From contig CAIIXF020000008.1 in NCBI GenBank assembly GCA_903813345.2, positions 4,781,341-4,845,340 of the forward strand: a stretch of 64,000 nt of DNA, in the 5' to 3' direction. The position numbers were made by a program, and so were the translations under genes. The notes under the pieces were generated by a model. The model was not told where the DNA came from and ran no database searches. It saw only the letters and a program-made list of their open reading frames with translations. Origin of the DNA: Owenia fusiformis. Taxonomy: Eukaryota; Annelida; Polychaeta; Sabellida; Oweniidae. Position 1 is the first letter of the stretch, and every line of letters starts with the position of its first letter. Of this stretch, positions 22,879 to 34,236 are shown in pieces.

Positions 22879-25585
22879 ATTTCCAATGTGATTTTGAAAA
22901 AGGCACATGTGGATTAAAGTTTGATAATATATCCCCATCAGGCAAGCAATTGCCCATTGATGGTTTCCATTGGCAAAGGCACAAAGGAGCCACTCGCACT
23001 GAAGGTACTGGTCCAGAGGGGGACCACACAAAAACTGATGCATCAGGTAAAACAAACATGTGAAGAGAACAAATGCACACATAACCTTTAAAATTCCATT
23101 GTTAAATGTTCAGGCTCCTAGTTACCTCATATGTGTTATTTTGTGTGTTTCTATCTTTCAGTGAAATGTCAAGTTATATTCTTTATAGGCATAATGACCT
23201 GAATCGGCTCTGAGGCACCCATGTCTGTCAGAAGTGGGATTTGCCCATGTGTATATCCAGGGTTAAAACTGGGTGCATTCTTCATGGGGAGGGGGATGGT
23301 GTAATGACCCTATATATAACAAGATGCTACTACAGTCTCAGCTGTAGTGGCTAGCCCTTATTGCTCAGGGGTAGAGCATTGGTCTATGGAGAGGAAGGTC
23401 CTTGGTTCGATTCCCACATTTTTGCAACATCGTATTTGTACATATATAATCAATAACATATTTCATTTAGTCATCACTCACCTTGTTCTTTCAGGCTATT
23501 ACTTGTACACAGAGGCCTCCAGCCCAGCTGTTCAAGATGATGTTGCAAGAGCTATAGTTCAGCTGAATCTCCCAACTCCTAGTAAAGGTTCACTAGATTT
23601 CTACTACCATGCATTTGGGGAGAACATTGCAGCATTCAGAGTTTATTCACAGCAGGGTTCTCTCATTGATATATTGCTAGCAGTCGTAGGTAAGTGAAAT
23701 GCAGTTCGATATATTTGATAGATTTGCAGTACAATTGTTTACGATATATTAAAGCACACAGGAAATCTTAGTTACACTGTACACTGACATATGCCTATAA
23801 GCAGCTATCATTTATACCATAAAAAGCCATATAAGCTACTCATAGATATGTATGCACAAGTGCCAAATGGAAAGGAGCAAAAATGTTTCGGAACCTAGCA
23901 AGAAAAAGAAGACATCTTAGTCCAAAACAGTCATAAGAAACACATTGCATAGAAATAGAAACTACAACAGAAAAAATATTTCTGGTGCTTGGTTTCAGGT
24001 GCCCAGGACAACACACAATGGCGCTATGCAAAGTTCCCACTGGAGGCAAGTGTTAGCAACTTAGAGATAGTTTTTGAAGTAGTCAGAGGTGCCAGCTGGA
24101 AAGGAGATATAGCCATTGATGACATTACAATCACCTTCCAAGATGATTCAAGTGGTAGATGTTTAGGATATTTTCATCATTAAATTTTTGATTTTATGAT
24201 TTATGAAACATCATTTTACTATATGCTCAATAATGTATATATTATGTGATTTCTTAGTAACTGAATTATTGCATCAGTAAGAAACTCCATTGCAATCATT
24301 TTATTTCCTAATTACTTTCAGATAAATCCACGACTAGAAAGAGTCCCCCAATAACAACAAAGCCAACCATTACAGATGTCTATATTGCGGGTGAACACTG
24401 GAGGGCCTACCCTGGGCAGTACCTCCCAGGATATAATGATGTTACGGAATATCGTCTGAGCCTTGAAGATTGTCTAAAACTTTGTGTAGAAATTTCCAGC
24501 ATGAACTGCCAGTCTGTGGATTATGTGACATCACACAATGAATGCATCCTTGCAGATACAAACCAACATGATCCTAGGTTGAGATCAGGCTTGGGGAACC
24601 ATGATGATATTACCTATTACGAACGTTTGCAGTCAGGTTAGAACTTACCTTTTTATCACACCCTTGGATGCTATATACTGATCATTTCTAATACTGATGT
24701 GTTACAATAATTCTATGGGTATATATTATCCATTTAACATAAGAATTATTATCTGATACAACTTTGTACAAATGTAACTCTTCACAAAAGAACTAAAACT
24801 ATTTGCAGTTTGTGTTAACTTGTTAACTACTTTCAAGGCCCTACTACAACTACACCAATACCACCCGAAAATCCATCTGCAGTCCCTCCAACGATGTACC
24901 ATAATGTACAGCTCACAGTGAATAATGCCTTAAGTGGTTCTGCAGCTCAAGAGCTGACAGTCATAACTTCATGTTACTACACAGCCACTACGGGAACTGT
25001 AGATCTGGGTCAAGAGTAAGTCAAACATTATTACACAAATCTCATTACTCAAAGTCAGGGATTTATCTTCACATTACCTCCATAAAACAAAGGATGATTT
25101 TATTTGAATGTAAATGTATTTCAGGGAGACTGATTTCAATGGTGAGATCCAGTACAGGATTCCTATAAAGGCTGGTGAAGGCATCAGCTGTAAGCTCCAG
25201 CTTAGCAGTGGGGCTTTCTTCAGAGATCGTGGGGAGCATTGTGTCTTCCCATACATTGAGGTGACATATATTGCATAATCCTTTATCTAGTGTATGTTCA
25301 GCTGTGAGGTTACATAATTAATATTAAATATACATTTAAAAGTGTAATCAATAAACAAGGGGTTCATAAAAGGTTTGAACCAGGTCTTTTTGACATTACA
25401 TTTTAAAGCAAGAATTAATTAGTGCAAAAGGGTCTGACACCATGCCTCAAAGTTGAACCACATATCTTTTATTTGCATTTATGTTGCAGGTGTTGGTAGA
25501 AATGGCTGATGACAAGACTCCACTGTTTGACAGTTTAGCAATTGTGATGAGCACATATGGATATACAGTTTACACTACTGCTTGA
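22879..25585 (+). CDS. MAM-PAN/Apple domain extracellular protein, 5' incomplete
   Basis: Seven exons with GT-AG introns and matching phases: 22879-23046, 23495-23689, 23999-24154, 24322-24636, 24838-25015, 25125-25260 and 25490-25585 (TGA). The visible protein has 413 residues. Residues 1 to about 172 are a MAM domain (FQCDFEKGTCG; DGFHWQRHKGATRTEGTGP; DHT; LDFYYHAFG; GDIAIDDITITF). A Thr/Pro-rich linker precedes a PAN/Apple-like domain within exon 4 (EDCLKLC, MNCQSVDY, NECIL). A second Thr/Pro linker leads to about 115 residues that I do not recognise, beta-rich in appearance. MAM and PAN domains mediate adhesion and ligand binding outside the cell. The usual third and fourth MAM cysteines are both absent. 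The first exon starts in phase 1, so at least one upstream exon (presumably the signal peptide) is missing. Confidence 0.9.
23351..23416 (+). repeat. tRNA-like SINE head in intron of MAM-PAN gene
   Basis: The D-arm and A box TTGCTCAGGGGTAGAGCA (from 23361) and B box GGTTCGATTCC (23404-23414) are well preserved. Flanking stems are poor, as in SINE heads. It lies about 80 bases before the acceptor of exon 2. Confidence 0.6.
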
Positions 25586-25842
25586 AAATAATGCTGAACA
25601 TATATATTTTTACATTTACATTTGATAAAAACATTGAATTATATTATCTGACAAATTACACATTTACAGTATGTATGAGACCTTATTATGGTATGGGTAC
25701 ATAACATTATCAACACAATGCTTTATTATACATGTAGAGTATATATGAGACCATCTGATTACACAGATACACATTGTCATTGATACAAGGTTTGACCAGG
25801 AACAGCAAACGTTCCAAGCAATGTCATATATAAATCATATAC

Positions 25843-26150
25843 AATAAATCCTGTATTGTATTTGTATAAAAATGCTTAAACATTTAAACATCTAAACAGT
25901 GGCAAAGGGTTAAAGTAGTCCATAGAACATATACACTCTATAATGAAATAGATTCGCAGTGCCATGATAGTGGTCACGATAAAGAAACAGTATTTGTAAC
26001 CTTAAAGCACTTGTATTATAGAATTTTGTATTTTTACATTCTTGTAGAACCTTTATATACAATACACTGCTGACTATAACTTTATATGGACGTTATTTAC
26101 TTTGTAACCACTCACATAGTTTGAGTCACAAGAATAAGACAATGAATAAA
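25843..26150 (+). promoter_or_regulatory. Candidate polyadenylation signals of MAM-PAN gene
   Basis: AATAAA occurs at 25843-25848 and 26145-26150, about 260 and 560 bases after the stop. Either could end the transcript. Confidence 0.4.
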
Positions 26151-28530
26151 TCTATATTTTTACTTACAACCTTCAACTTCCTTGTCTCTTGTGTTTTATC
26201 AAGGCCATCAATAGTTTTCATTAAGTATTATAGGTAATATAGACACCCACCTTTTTCCAAGGTGTTGGTACAGAATTTCAAATATTCCAGGGGGGGGTGG
26301 TTCTGGCAGTATATGCTGACATTGGAGATACCATATCTGGTCAAAAAGATTACTGCTTACATAGCCTCTAAAACTGAATAGCATATATTGTATGACAAAT
26401 GGGATTGTGTAATTTAAATATTGTTATTTTTCATAAATTGATAGTATTATACCAGCTAATTAGGGCATATTCAAAATATTAGGATTTCAGGTCATGACAT
26501 CACCTTTTAGTAGGAAAATGTTTTAGTGAGAAAAACACTACTAAAATCTTAAACACTAGCAGTCAGTGAACATGGACTATGTTTCTTTTACTAAAATTTT
26601 TTATTTGGAAATGATGGGACAGCCCTGTTTTTACACTTCTATGAACTTTAATATTATTAAAATTCTTGAAACTGCTCCAATTTGTATGGAGGAATGCCTT
26701 TTGTCTTTCCCCAACTTGGGCATTGACCTTATATTTGTGTCTCCTTGGGCAGAATTGTCTTGATTTGCATGCAACTGATTTTAACATAATCAAGTGAACC
26801 AAATTATAAGACAAAATGCACTTTTGGCCAAATAAGATGGGAACACCCCAAAAGTATTTGGGACACAGTTTGAAAAAGATGTGCAAGATGTATCATTTGA
26901 ATGATGCGGTACAGATCAAATTCAATATCCAGTTCAATATGTAATTGCCAGTTATCATCAGGAATAAAATAAAGCTATTTTCAATCCCTATTCCTTAATT
27001 TGGGTGTTATAAACCTGGATCCGTCTAAAATGTTGAAGCTTTTTGAAATATACTGATACTGTATTTGCAGCTGATATAATGTACTACAGAAAAAAGGATT
27101 GATACATATATGTAGAGACAATATAGTCAAATTGTATTGATTCATAAGGAGTTTCTTGGAGACTTGTCCTATTAGTGAAAATATTTAGACATTATGTACA
27201 TGTATTATGTCATTTTGTTTTTATTCTTCCAGGACCCACTAGCTCTGGCAGAAGAATGCAGTATTCCATGTTTCATGTTTTCATACCCCAGCTGTTTACA
27301 ATAATAATCATCATGAAATGCCACACAATGTAGAGGGACAATATGCTTAATCAGGTGAAGGGTGTAGAGAAAGCAGAATATATGTACCTCTATCAATTTA
27401 GATAAACAGATGAAACCTGTTATTTCTGGAAGTCAAAACTCTTTATCATAGACATATCACTTTTCTACTCAGATGAACATTTATACATATGATAATGCTC
27501 AATAAATAATAAAAATACTTAAGGACATATGACACTTCTTAGGGTTACTGAAACTATACTGTTTACAAAAGCTTTACAGGATCGAGGCTTTAAATATTGA
27601 TGTTAAACTTACTGATATTACATGTACTTCATTGTTCATGAAAACACTTAATGAAATGCAGTTTGCTTGGTGCAATTATATTTACATTGTGTTGATTGCT
27701 AAGATAAAATTCTTCACAGTCGTTTCTATGACTGTCATCTGGGATGAAAACTACCATGGGATGTGTCCTTTTTGTATTTATATGCAGCTCATGACATGTT
27801 TTAAATCTTTCATGGCAACCATTATGGCTTCTTACTACAACAGTGCAATGAGAGTTGAAAAGTGAGCTCCTGATTATGGCTTTAAATAAGTTTTTATACA
27901 TCTATACACTAAGTATACATTGTATGTAATACATTTTAGATTTTAATTAAGCTATATAAATATGATATTTATAGTGACATTGAGTGCAATGATTTATAAT
28001 TTTATTTGTAAAATATTTGTATAGATATGTAGTGAAAAGAGATTTACAAACAGGGAATAAGCTGTAAGTTTTTTGTTGTTTTCAATGTGTCTGTACTTTA
28101 GAGGTAATTAGAAAGTAAATGGCATTGTTATATAATGAAAATGAAAAAAAGTGTTTTTATAAAAATCGCTATGACGAAAATAAAAATATCAATGTATGAT
28201 GTTTCTATGGTTGCCAATACATAGCTCAGAAGATAAAAGTAATCTACTCAAGAATATTAACACTATTAGGCTCTTAAGTGTTATGTTTTTTTTATCCAAA
28301 AGGTTTCTCTTATTCTTCTCAAATGGATACTTGATGTTAGATTTATGTTCTGATGTACATAATACTAGTCAAGTGAATAAAATGTGTGTTACCATAACAA
28401 TATGCAAGAACTTATATTCAATGGTTTGGGATTTTTCTGCTGAAATATATCTTGATCTGCGAATCACATGTATCGCCACGTCATAGTCGATTTATGATTT
28501 GCAACCATGGGATAAAAACTGTGATTTTGA
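26151..28530. other. Non-coding, partial repeat only
   Basis: AT-rich, without a supported exon. The stretch near 26955-27035 resembles the dispersed repeat at 18721-19270. Open frames at 26566, 27632 and 28196 have no splice or family support. Confidence 0.4.
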
Positions 28531-28532
28531 GG

Positions 28533-29862
28533 AATATCATTTTTATCTACGAGGTGATATTGATATCTGAACGAGAGAGCAAAGCCAACGAGTGCATATA
28601 TCAATATCACCGAGTTGATTAAAATGATTTTCCGAAAAAATCATAGGATGTTCTTATTTTCCTACACTTACTAGTAGTGTACTAAATGTATAATATCATT
28701 GAAAATTAAATTTCAATTTGGCGTTAAATCAACAAGCGGAGTTTATCATCACAATATCTTCCTCATACTGGTTTCCCGGAGTATACAGGGTGTCCAAAAA
28801 ACATGACTGTAAGAAAGTTGAATAACTCGGTCAATTTTACATATTTTGCCTTGAAATTTCAGAATTATTTAGTGTTCATTCAATGTGAATTTTGTTGTAA
28901 AAGATGGATAATAATCTACCGATTAAGTCAAAAACTACAGCTCCTTACTAAACATGCCCCAAATGTGCACCTCTCCTCTATATGCACAATTCAATCCGAC
29001 GAACAAAGTTGTTGATGATCCTCCTACACAAATGTCTCTGAATGGACAAGTTTGTTCCAAGAACAATTGCTACTGGGGCTTATATCCTCCTGATGAAGTG
29101 TTACAGCATCCATTGCATTCTGAACAATGTACTGCCTGGGTGGCAATGAGGAAACGTGGAATCATCAGTCCTTTTTGGTTCGAAGGTGACTGGGGACGTG
29201 CTATCACTATGAACAAGGACCAGTAAGTTCTCACTAAGTTTTGGAGGTCACTAAGCACCAGAAGGGAATTCTAAGGAGTTCAGCAGTGGTTTCAGCAAGC
29301 CAATACCACCCCAACACTGCAAATGATATGCTAAAATGGTTTAGGCAATGCTCTGGTGGTCAGCTCATCAGTTGCAGAACCATATGGGCAGCTCATTCGC
29401 CAGATCTAAATCCCCCAAATTTTTATCTTTGAGGATTTCTCAAAGCCAATGTGTATACTGACAGGCCCCTAACAATCTTAAGAGGGCAATAACTACCCCA
29501 ATATTTACCATCCACATTAATGTGTAGGTCAGGGTCATTAACAACTTTGTTCCCAGGATTCGTTTGTGCATAGAGAGGAGAAGTGCCCACTTTGAGCATG
29601 TTTTGTAAAGTACTGTAGTTTTTGACACAATAAACAGATTATCATCAAACCTTCAGAACAAAATTCACATTGAATGAACTAAATAATTCTAAAATTTCCA
29701 AGGCAAAATTTGTAAAATTGACTGAGCTATTCAACTTTCTTACGGTCCTGTTTTTTTGGACACCCTGTATACAGTTGCGATATCCTCCGGGTATTCATTT
29801 TGCCAATCGTAGATATCAAATTTATTTTTTAATGTTATACATTTAGTACACTAAGTGTAGGA
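28533..29862. mobile_element. Outer palindromic element interrupted by a mariner
   Basis: Two paired blocks are visible. A 34-base hairpin pairs 28533-28566 with 28598-28631 (core GAGGTGATATTGATAT). A wider inverted pair joins about 28660-28720 (CCTACACTTA, GTGTACTAAATGTATA) with 29820-29862. The mariner-type element at 28786-29767 lies between the latter arms, so it probably inserted into an older foldback sequence. The outer limits are not certain. Confidence 0.55.
28786..29767 (+). mobile_element. Decayed mariner-type transposon with transposase remnant
   Basis: The ends CAGGGTGTCCAAAAAA are inverted at 29752-29767 and flanked by TA; pairing continues inward for about 200 bases per arm. 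Between the arms a transposase can be followed in broken frames: EVLQHPLHSEQCTAW and MRKRGIISPFWFEGDWG near 29095-29190, then WAAHSPDLNPPNFYL and FLKANVYTDRPL near 29390-29470. These fit the DDE core and the SPDLNPPDF-type C-terminal motif of mariner/IS630 transposases. Stops and frameshifts show it is inactive. Confidence 0.8.
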
Positions 29863-29867
29863 TAATA

Positions 29868-30990
29868 TTTTACTATTAAATACCTGTAATCGCATGTTAT
29901 TAAAACTGAAGATAGACATTGCAACTAAACTACACCACTGAGGAACAGTTTGTTGCAAAATGATTGGTAAACATGTAATTACATGTAGATCCTCTCTGAT
30001 TAGGTTTATAATATATGTTAGTTAGTATATACAGTTTACTTATAGAGGGCACTGTTGTGAGGATGGAAATTGATCATCCAGGAACTTCTCCATTATTATA
30101 TACTTTGAATTGAATTATGTATATGTGTAGCAGATAATTTAATTAGTAAATTTGTTGAATAATTGATAATAAATTTTAGTTAATTAATATGACAATCCGT
30201 TTTGTACACTTCCTTATTAGGCCACTGCATGCAATGATTGAGCTAGTAATCTAACTACAAAAGAATCTTGCCTGCATCTTTGTAATTAACTTTACTTTAC
30301 TTTGAATTTGTCAAGCTCACAGCGGTCATGGTGAGAATAACACTCGGCATACAGTCATACAGACAAGCCAATTGGAATAGGCCTACAATGTAAGTTACCA
30401 TATTCTAATATGGCCACTGAGTGTGGAAGAATTGGCTAGAGACTCGAGTAAGGCCTAAGTAAGGCCACTTTGAAACAACAAAATGTTCAATATGTTATTG
30501 TACATTTATTAAAATAAACTCTTAGGATTTAATATATACAGTCATTTGATATACATGTGCAATGACGTCCATATTGGCAGAGCTTGATTTCATTGTATCT
30601 GAAATTCTCAATTGTTTTTGGAAGGAATATTGGAATGAGGCAGAGAATTTGACTTTAAAGCAGCCCAAGCCTAAAATCAACATAGTTACCCATAATATTA
30701 TCTCGAACAAGGGATAGTTCAGTGTAACAGATTTCGCTTCACTCTTTTAAATAAATCTAACTGGCCCTAATTTGGCTTAAAGTAGTCTGGGAGTGTTTGC
30801 CTATCTTTATCGATATTGAATCCAGGCTATGGACTGGGTAATCTGTATGAGCTGGGAATCATACTCCGAGCGAAGGTACTCTTCGAGCTGGAGAGCCCTG
30901 CGTTGAGAAAATGGAGATGACACAATCTTCAGAAAAACAGACTAGTTTAAAAGTTCGACAATTTACAAAAAAAATATTGTCTAAGATGTC
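29868..30990. other. Non-coding, nothing recognised
   Basis: AT-rich, with no supported exon. Confidence 0.4.
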
Positions 30991-30999
30991 TCGTATATT

Positions 31000-31094
31000 G
31001 GTAGTCCATGTGGAATGGCTGAGCTCCATTGAATCAGCGTAAGTTTGATGCCCTTCCATGTCCAAATTGCCCCTCTCCGTACTCTTTTCCATGC
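31000..31094 (-). CDS. Candidate second exon of the charged-protein gene
   Basis: A good acceptor (GCTGCTATTTTTCAG on the minus strand) precedes base 31094. Joined in phase 0 to the exon at 32376-32729 it would read AWKRVRRGAIWTWKGIKL and stop soon after. Another frame (MEKSTERGNLDMEGHQTYAD) looks more protein-like but does not match the phase. Either an intermediate exon is missing or this is not the right exon; the 3' edge is not defined. Confidence 0.25.
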
Positions 31095-31205
31095 CTGAAA
31101 AATAGCAGCAAAGATTAATCATTCAGGATAAAATACAGCATGCACACAATATACTAGCTTGAACTTTGATCAGTTTATACATTAAAAAACTCATTATAAT
31201 ATATA

Positions 31206-32312
31206 CAGGGTGGGCCAAAAAAAACCAATACCCAACTTTAAATCAGGATAAAAATAGTTACGTTCAATGTGGTACATTGACTTATATATCATTTTAAAGG
31301 TAATACATTTTCAAACAATTTGGTATATAACACTATGACATAAAATCAGTAGTAAAGGTGTATTATACTTATTTGGGAGGCTGGGTCGCTATTTAAGGTC
31401 TCTAGATTTTGGGGAGAAAACAGTAAATCTTTGAAATTATGCAAACTTTTTATTCATGGAATATCATTTTGTTAGTTGAATACAAGCTTGTATATTTGCA
31501 TCATTTGTGACTTAACTTATTGTTTATTAATTTCAGTATTGATTACTATCAATAAGTACTCAAAAGAGGTATGTTAAAAGACATAAAACGTATATGTGGT
31601 TGGTTGGGGTATTTTTCAATAAGACAGTGCCTTGTCCCATAGATCAAAGGTGACATTGGCATTCCTTCACGAACAAGTTGTCAATTTGACTGATTCAGAT
31701 GCTTGGCCACCCAGCAGCCCGATGCTAATGTGGTGGATTACCATACATGGAGCCATCTCCATGTATGGTAATGGGTCCAGGAAATGGTGTACAGTCACAA
31801 GCATCCAATAAAAAGTAGTGATTAGCTGAACCGCAGAATCCTAATTGCCGAAATGTATTGCAACAGTAATCTGTTGATAGATGGCGCTACCGCTTGAGGC
31901 TTATTGTTGACGCATAGGGGGGGGGGGGCATATTAAGCAATTGTTTAAATAAATAAATTGTAAAATGTTATTAAACAACACTGAAATTCATAAACAATAA
32001 GTTTAGTCACACATTGATGCAAATAAACACGCATGTATTCACCTAACAAAATGATATTCTATGAATAAAAAGTTTACATAATTCCACAGATTTACCGTTT
32101 TCTCCCTAAAATCTAGAGACCTTAAATAGCGACCCAGCCTCCCAAATAAGTATAATACACCTTTACTATTGATTTTATGTCATAGTGTTATATACCAAAT
32201 TGTTTGAAAATGTGTTACCTTTAAAATGATATATAAGTCAATGTATCATATTGAACATAAGTATTTTTATCCTGATTTGAAGTTGGGTATTGGTTTTTTT
32301 TGGCCCACCCTG
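31206..32312 (-). mobile_element. Mariner-type element with long inverted arms and transposase remnant
   Basis: CAGGGTGGGCCAAAAAAAAC at the left pairs with the right end GGCCCACCCTG, flanked by TA on both sides. The arms pair over roughly 350 bases each (31206-31560 with 31960-32312). The middle keeps a transposase fragment on the plus strand near 31617-31730: DSALSHRSKVTLAFLHEQ and DAWPPSSP, matching the usual QDSAPCH and WPPSSPDLNP motifs with loss of key residues. Strand is not meaningful for the element as a whole. It lies in the intron of the minus-strand charged-protein gene. Confidence 0.8.
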
Positions 32313-32375
32313 TATAAGTACACACAGACAGGTGTCATGTAATTGCTGTGTTGATGTATGATGCGATCTACTCAC

Positions 32376-32729
32376 TTTCTTCCTAAATGCCTTTCTCTTC
32401 TTTTTCTTCAGAACTTTCTTTTGAGTTTTCTGTTCCTGACACCGTTGGCAAGACACTATATGTCCTTTAGTGACATTCGATGGGCATTGTTCATTGTTTT
32501 TTACACCATGTATATCATTGTGTGAAGGTGTAGGGTTGGAGTCACCTCGAAGTCTCACATCAACGTTACCATCCTCTTCATCGCTACTACTGATATCATC
32601 CGCCCAACTGTCTTCGTGTTTAGCGATGTTTCCATCGTCATGGACAAGTACAACACCATCATCTTCCTTGTACTTGACAACATGTTTAGATTTCACTTTT
32701 CTTGAGGTTTGTTTTAGTTTGCTTAACAT
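32376..32729 (-). CDS. First exon of a charged, Lys-rich unknown protein
   Basis: An ATG at 32727-32729 opens 118 codons that end in phase 0 at donor GTGAGT. The protein starts MLSKLKQTSRKVKSKH, has an acidic serine tract (DDISSSDEEDG), a CQRCQ motif and a basic end (KKVLKKKKRKAFRKK) that would serve as a nuclear or nucleolar signal. I do not recognise the family. Codon composition is unlike the flanking AT-rich DNA, supporting real coding. The rest of the gene lies at lower coordinates, beyond or within the mariner-type insertion. Confidence 0.5.
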
Positions 32730-34067
32730 GATTCAAAGTGTCAATGTTACATGTTCCAGTGGTATATATGCACACTAGGTGTAAGTATATGATCTCATTA
32801 AACAGTTTACTAATCCATTTGTGATTATTAAGTCCTGTGTTTTGAACGCATCCAGGCCAATATTCAGCCTTTAATCATGATTCAACATGTTTTGAACATC
32901 TTACGATGACTACTCTTGTGATAATACACAGACTTCGGACTTTTGTTTGTACCTGAAAACTTTTATCAAACTTAAGTTAGCATGACACATCGTTAAAAAT
33001 AGGTATTAAAGTGCTCCATGGTTTTTCGTTTTTACATCAAGTTTTTACTCTTATCAGAGATGAACATATATATAAATACATATCATGATATACCAATGTG
33101 ACCTTGTGTTCCTCTTCTCAACTTTGCTGCTGTGTACTAGCATACATTTACACTATGTCTGACATTATTCAGTTATTTGTTTGTTTGTTTGCGTTGAAAG
33201 TCCGTAGCACTTTAAGTTCTCCCCTGTCTCGATCGACACACGTTCTAAATGTTATCGTATATCTTTTTGTAATATTAAACTTTTTGTTGTATTTACTTTG
33301 CACCACTGCTAATACTAGCAACTCTTCCAATATTAATTGTACACTTAAAACTACGTGTGTTATGCCCTACTTGGTAGCCATGTTGGCAATTGATCAACGT
33401 TTTTAGGGGGAATGAGTTCAAAACATTAAATTATAAACAAAATAGTGCAAGCAGACTGTTTTGAGTCTATATACTAGTATATTAAAAACAAATACGAAAT
33501 ATACCCGTATGTAGGCTCATTTTGTTGTAACAATGTATTTAATATTTCATAGCATTGTAATAATATTATACACGTACGTGTAAATTATAATACAATTATT
33601 TCCATAAAAAGTTCCACTGGACTTGCACGTTTCACATAGTTTCAACTAAATCATAACGCTTAATTTGCTCATTGTTGAATTCTTGAAAGTAATAATTCCA
33701 GAAGTTTCAACAATTGTCAGTCCACCTTGAATTTCGGAACCCTAACATTATTGAACATACTCGTATTTGCTAAATGATTGTATTATCAAATATACTCAAA
33801 ACCATTGAAAAGGTTCTATTGAAACGCGTAAAGCCAATGACAAATATAAACAGGCTTTTCTCCAAGTTCTAACACGAGATTTTACATTACTTATAATGAA
33901 TCTCCGTGCCATAGTTTGTGATCTCGATCGTTAAGTAGAGAAGAGGAAAACTGAAAGTTATCCCTAATGGGTTTCATGTAATTGTGGATAATTATTGAAT
34001 GTACGATTAAAGCGGAGGGTTAATCAATTAATCTTTCGTGAGGAACAATAAACGTTATAATTGGAAC
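32730..34067. other. Intergenic between divergent genes
   Basis: Lies between the minus-strand charged-protein gene and the plus-strand ankyrin gene, so it should hold both promoters. A hydrophobic open frame at about 33155-33406 has an ATG but no other support. Confidence 0.4.
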
Positions 34068-34073
34068 TATAAA
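34068..34073 (+). promoter_or_regulatory. Possible TATA box of ankyrin gene
   Basis: TATAAA about 164 bases before the ATG. In AT-rich DNA such matches are common, so this is tentative. Confidence 0.25.
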
Positions 34074-34236
34074 TCAGACAGACTGAACAACAATCCATAT
34101 CAGGGGAAATGTTTTGGATACAGACTTCACCATTAAATACCATACGTTCTAGTATTAATGAGACTGCTTCTAGGTGATATTACTAGAGTTAGAGATTGAT
34201 ACGGACATACTATAGATCTATACTTATAAACAAAAC

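Noticed and set aside
33155-33406. Hydrophobic ATG-started frame as a membrane protein gene
   Set aside because: No splice sites, family match or promoter; such frames are common in T-rich DNA.
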